Source: Ferrovaceae bacterium
GTDB taxonomy: Bacteria > Pseudomonadota > Gammaproteobacteria > Burkholderiales > Ferrovaceae
Reading direction: 5' to 3'
Length of the DNA stretch: 9,901 bases
Assembly (NCBI GenBank): GCA_027457225.1
Contig: DAIDTL010000031.1
Location: 1-9,901 of the forward strand
The notes beneath the pieces are model-generated. The model did not search any database. It was not told the origin of the DNA and saw nothing but the letters and a program-made list of their open reading frames with translations. This document shows positions 6,910 through 9,901 of this stretch, piece by piece. Made by a program: the position numbers and the translations under genes. Within the stretch, counting starts at the first letter, position 1, and every line of letters starts with the position of its first letter.

Positions 6910-9567
6910 ATGTCCGCACTGCCCGATAACGATAAACAAGAAACCCAGGAATGGCTGGATGCTCTGGAAAGCGTCCTGGAACTTGAAGGCCCCGAACGCG
7001 CCCATTACATTCTAGAACAGTTAATCGACAAAGCTCGCCGCTCTGGCGCTTACCTCCCCTACAGCGCCAATACTGCGTACATCAATACCATTCCCCCGGC
7101 ACTCGAGGTTCCCATGCCCGGCAATCCGGAAATGGAGCATCGCATTCGCTCGCTCATTCGGTGGAATGCCATGGCCATGGTCGTAAGAGCCAACCGGTCT
7201 TCCAGCGAGCTCGGGGGACATATCGCCAGTTTTCAGTCGGCCGCTACTCTCTACGACGTTGGTTTTGACCATTTTTTCCACGCCCCTACGACAGATCATG
7301 GCGGCGACCTGCTCTATATCCAGGGCCATTCTGCACCGGGAATCTACGCCCGTGCCTTTCTGGAAGGCCGGATCACCGAAGAACAATTAAGCAAGTTCCG
7401 CCAGGAAGTGGACGGAGGCGGATTGCCCAGCTACCCCCACCCCTGGCTGATGCCCAATTTCTGGCAAATGCCCACCGTGTCCATGGGCCTGGGGCCTCTG
7501 ATGGCCATCTATCAGGCCCGCTTTATGAAGTATTTGCAAAACCGTGGCCTTGCCAAGGTGGACAACCGTAAGGTCTGGGCATTCATGGGTGACGGGGAAA
7601 TGGATGAACCCGAGTCCCTGGGCGCCATCTCACTCGCCACACGTGAGCGTCTGGACAACCTGATTTTTGTGGTTAATTGCAATCTGCAACGGCTGGATGG
7701 CCCGGTTCGCGGCAATGGCAAGATCATTCAGGAACTTGAAGCAGATTTTCGTGGGGCCGGTTGGAACGTCATCAAAGTCATCTGGGGCGGGCAGTGGGAT
7801 GCCCTGATTGCCAAGGATCGCAGCGGTCTGTTATTGCAACGGATGATGGAAGCAGTGGACGGTGAATATCAAAGCATGAAGGCTCATGATGGGGCCTATG
7901 TGCGCAAGCATTTTTTTGGCAAGTACCCCGAACTCGCGCGTCTTGTCGCCAACATGTCCGATGACGAGATCTGGCGGCTTAACCGTGGCGGCCACGATCC
8001 GTTCAAAGTCTATAACGCCTATCTTCAAGCAGTGCAGCACACCGGTCAGCCTACGGTGATTCTGGCCAAAACCATCAAGGGTTATGGCATGGGGGAATCC
8101 GGGGAAGGACAGAACATCACACACCAGCAAAAGAAAATGGGGGAAAACGCTCTCAAACAATTTCGCGACCGCTTCCAGATCCCCATTTCAGATGAAGTGA
8201 TTGCTGAAACACCGTTTTATCGCCCCCCCGAAGATAGCCCGGAAATCCGATATCTCAAGGCTCAGCGTGAACAACTCGGAGGATATCTCCCTGTTCGGCA
8301 CAGCAAGGTTCCTCCACTCAAAGTCCCTGAACTGTCTGCGTTCCAGGCCTTGCTACAAAGCAGTGAAGAACGGCAATTGTCCACCACCATGGCTTTCGTG
8401 AGGGTATTGACTGCTTTGACCCGTGACAAGGAAATCGGCAAGTTGATTGTGCCGATCGTTCCCGATGAATCCCGCACTTTTGGCATGGAAGGCATGTTCC
8501 GCAGCCTTGGTATCTATTCTTCGGTAGGCCAACTGTACGAACCCCAAGACCATGACCAGCTCATGTATTATCGCGAAGACATCAATGGACAGATCCTGCA
8601 GGAAGGAATCAACGAGGCCGGCGCCTTTTCTTCCTGGATTGCTGCCGCCTCGGCATACTCCAGCCACGGTGTCACAACCATCCCCTTCTATGTCTTCTAC
8701 TCAATGTTCGGCTTCCAGCGTGTCGGCGATCTGGCCTGGGCTGCCGGAGACATGCGTTGCCGGGGTTTTCTGATCGGAGGCACTGCCGGGCGAACCACGC
8801 TCAATGGCGAAGGTTTACAGCATCAGGATGGTCACAGTCAGGTACACGCGTCGTTCATTCCCAACTGTGTCTCCTATGACCCTACCTTTGCCTACGAGGT
8901 GGCCGTAATCATTCAGGATGGGCTGCGTCGGATGTACCAGAATCACGAAAACATTTTCTACTACATTACCACCATGAACGAGAACTATGGCCACCCTGCC
9001 ATGCCTGAAGGAGCACAGGAAGGCATTCTCAAGGGGATGTATTTGCTGCAGAAGGGGGCAAAATCCAAAGGGCCCGTAGTCCAACTGATTGGGTCTGGAA
9101 CGATTCTGCGCGAGGTGATCGCAGCGGCCGAACTCCTCGAAAAAGATTGGAGCATCTCAAGCAACGTCTGGAGTGCCCCCAGCATCAATGAACTGGCCCG
9201 CGATGGCCAGGCCACAGTGCGCTGGAACAGGCATCACCCCGATCAGCCACAGCGCAAATCGTATGTGGAACAATGCCTGGAAAAAACTGCCGGCCCTGTT
9301 GTTGCCGCCACCGACTACATCAAGACCTTCACCGAACAGATCCGCGCTTTCGTACCTCGCCGCTATGTCACCTTGGGTACAGATGGTTTTGGCCGTTCGG
9401 ATACCCGCGCCAAGCTTCGCCACTTCTTTGAAGTGGATCGGTACTACGTCGCGCTGGCAGCCCTGCAGGCATTGGCAGCTGAAGGTACGGTACCGGCTTC
9501 GCGCGTCGCGGAAGCCATCCAGAAATATGACCTCGATCCGGAGAAGCCTCTCCCCACTACCGTCTAA
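6910..9567 (+). CDS. aceE: Pyruvate dehydrogenase E1 component, homodimeric type
   Basis: AceE is the thiamine-diphosphate-dependent E1 of the pyruvate dehydrogenase complex. It decarboxylates pyruvate and passes the acetyl group to the lipoyl domains of E2. The 885 residues (E. coli 887) align along their whole length with the single-chain gammaproteobacterial type. The thiamine diphosphate/magnesium motif starts at GDGEMDE (227-233) and runs to FVVNCNLQRLDGPV. The active-site loop NITHQ carries His405, matching E. coli His407. ILQEGINE holds Glu565, matching the cofactor-activating Glu571. YYSMFGFQR, GGTAGRTTLNGEGLQHQDGH and LGTDGFGRSD are also intact. The N-terminal segment expected to bind E2 is present. 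The gene is not followed by aceF or lpd: an APC permease begins 3 nt after the stop. The E2 and E3 partners must be encoded elsewhere or further downstream. Confidence 0.98.
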   Translation: MSALPDNDKQETQEWLDALESVLELEGPERAHYILEQLIDKARRSGAYLPYSANTAYINTIPPALEVPMPGNPEMEHRIRSLIRWNAMAMVVRANRSSSELGGHIASFQSAATLYDVGFDHFFHAPTTDHGGDLLYIQGHSAPGIYARAFLEGRITEEQLSKFRQEVDGGGLPSYPHPWLMPNFWQMPTVSMGLGPLMAIYQARFMKYLQNRGLAKVDNRKVWAFMGDGEMDEPESLGAISLATRERLDNLIFVVNCNLQRLDGPVRGNGKIIQELEADFRGAGWNVIKVIWGGQWDALIAKDRSGLLLQRMMEAVDGEYQSMKAHDGAYVRKHFFGKYPELARLVANMSDDEIWRLNRGGHDPFKVYNAYLQAVQHTGQPTVILAKTIKGYGMGESGEGQNITHQQKKMGENALKQFRDRFQIPISDEVIAETPFYRPPEDSPEIRYLKAQREQLGGYLPVRHSKVPPLKVPELSAFQALLQSSEERQLSTTMAFVRVLTALTRDKEIGKLIVPIVPDESRTFGMEGMFRSLGIYSSVGQLYEPQDHDQLMYYREDINGQILQEGINEAGAFSSWIAAASAYSSHGVTTIPFYVFYSMFGFQRVGDLAWAAGDMRCRGFLIGGTAGRTTLNGEGLQHQDGHSQVHASFIPNCVSYDPTFAYEVAVIIQDGLRRMYQNHENIFYYITTMNENYGHPAMPEGAQEGILKGMYLLQKGAKSKGPVVQLIGSGTILREVIAAAELLEKDWSISSNVWSAPSINELARDGQATVRWNRHHPDQPQRKSYVEQCLEKTAGPVVAATDYIKTFTEQIRAFVPRRYVTLGTDGFGRSDTRAKLRHFFEVDRYYVALAALQALAAEGTVPASRVAEAIQKYDLDPEKPLPTTV

Positions 9568-9570
9568 ATC

Positions 9571-9901
9571 ATGATTCAAAACCTTGCCGGAAAAATTTCG
9601 GAGGTGTTATTGGGCCCTCCGCGGGATCCAATGTCCCCGGAAACTCGCCACAACATTGCGCTGGTCGCCTTCTTTGCCTGGGTTGGCCTGGGGGCAGACG
9701 GATTGTCTTCCTCGGCTTACGGACCAGAGGAAGCCTTCAAAGCCCTGGGTACGCATACTCACCTGAGTCTGTACCTGGCCCTGGCTACCGCGTTGACGGT
9801 ATTTCTAATTTCCACGGCCTACAACCAAGTCATCGAGCTGTTCCCATCAGGCGGCGGGGGCTACAAAGTGGCCACTCAGTTGATCGGCCCCTATGCCGGT
9901 C
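9571..9901 (+). CDS. APC-superfamily permease (KimA/KUP-like), N-terminal part
   Basis: The first 110 residues of an integral membrane transporter are visible; the gene runs off the window. After a short cytosolic N-terminus (LLGPPRDPMSPETRH), a first membrane segment covers about residues 28-50. It contains GADGLSSSAYGPEEAF, which resembles the broken first helix of the APC fold and the DALSSVAYATEE-type segment of KimA-like potassium importers. A second segment spans roughly 65-85, followed by the PSGGGGYKVA loop (92-101) typical of COG0531 permeases. Substrate cannot be decided from this part: amino acid or potassium are both possible. The ATG lies 3 nt after the aceE stop with no clear ribosome site, which suggests co-transcription and coupled translation. 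Confidence 0.8.
   Translation, partial: MIQNLAGKISEVLLGPPRDPMSPETRHNIALVAFFAWVGLGADGLSSSAYGPEEAFKALGTHTHLSLYLALATALTVFLISTAYNQVIELFPSGGGGYKVATQLIGPYAG

Noticed and set aside
6524..7015. 163-codon plus-strand open frame spanning the ackA start and aceE start
   Set aside because: It overlaps the N-termini of both confident genes in another frame and shows no family features.
1..9901. Search for CRISPR arrays, tandem or long inverted repeats, insertion sequences, tRNA genes, attachment sites and defence or toxin genes
   Set aside because: Nothing repeated or clover-leaf-like was seen, and nearly all bases are accounted for by recognised housekeeping genes; a novel system is not supported here.

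Overview
The window reads as ordinary, tightly packed chromosomal DNA from a proteobacterium, probably a beta- or gammaproteobacterium. The pepA-holC-valS order is the same as in Escherichia coli, and the AceE and MoaC proteins align closely with the enterobacterial enzymes. The homodimeric-type pyruvate dehydrogenase E1 and the BepA-type periplasmic protease fit the same placement. Coding density is close to complete. There are no tRNA or rRNA genes, insertion sequences, CRISPR arrays, prophage genes or toxin-antitoxin genes that I can see, and base and codon use look even across the window. I did not find a new multi-gene system.

Layout. Positions 1-3608 (+) hold the 3' end of pepA (leucyl aminopeptidase), holC (DNA polymerase III chi subunit, GTG start) and valS (valyl-tRNA synthetase), separated by 7 and 4 nt and probably co-transcribed. 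Positions 3609-5077 (-) hold a bepA/yfgC-type M48 metalloprotease with a TPR tail. Its reading frame is broken at a run of six G, and one extra base (or a -1 ribosomal slip) would restore a normal 489-residue protein. Positions 5162-5647 (+) hold moaC (molybdenum cofactor synthesis), divergent from bepA across an 84-nt gap that carries a good sigma-70-like promoter. Positions 5648-6805 (-) hold ackA (acetate kinase). Positions 6910-9567 (+) hold aceE (pyruvate dehydrogenase E1), divergent from ackA across 104 nt. From 9571 to the window end (+) is the start of an APC-superfamily permease with KimA/KUP-like features, only 3 nt after aceE.

How the genes relate. pepA, holC and valS are a conserved housekeeping neighbourhood (peptide turnover, replication, translation). 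ackA and aceE both concern the pyruvate/acetyl-CoA/acetate node and share a divergent intergenic region, but neither pta nor aceF/lpd is visible. Both convergent gene pairs (valS/bepA and moaC/ackA) have stop codons that touch with no intergenic base. Any 3' termination signal must therefore lie inside the opposing gene, and a candidate valS terminator is visible inside the end of bepA.

The points most worth a second look are the bepA frame break at the G run, the abutting convergent stops, the nose-to-nose moaC/bepA promoters, and the permease placed where aceF is usually found.
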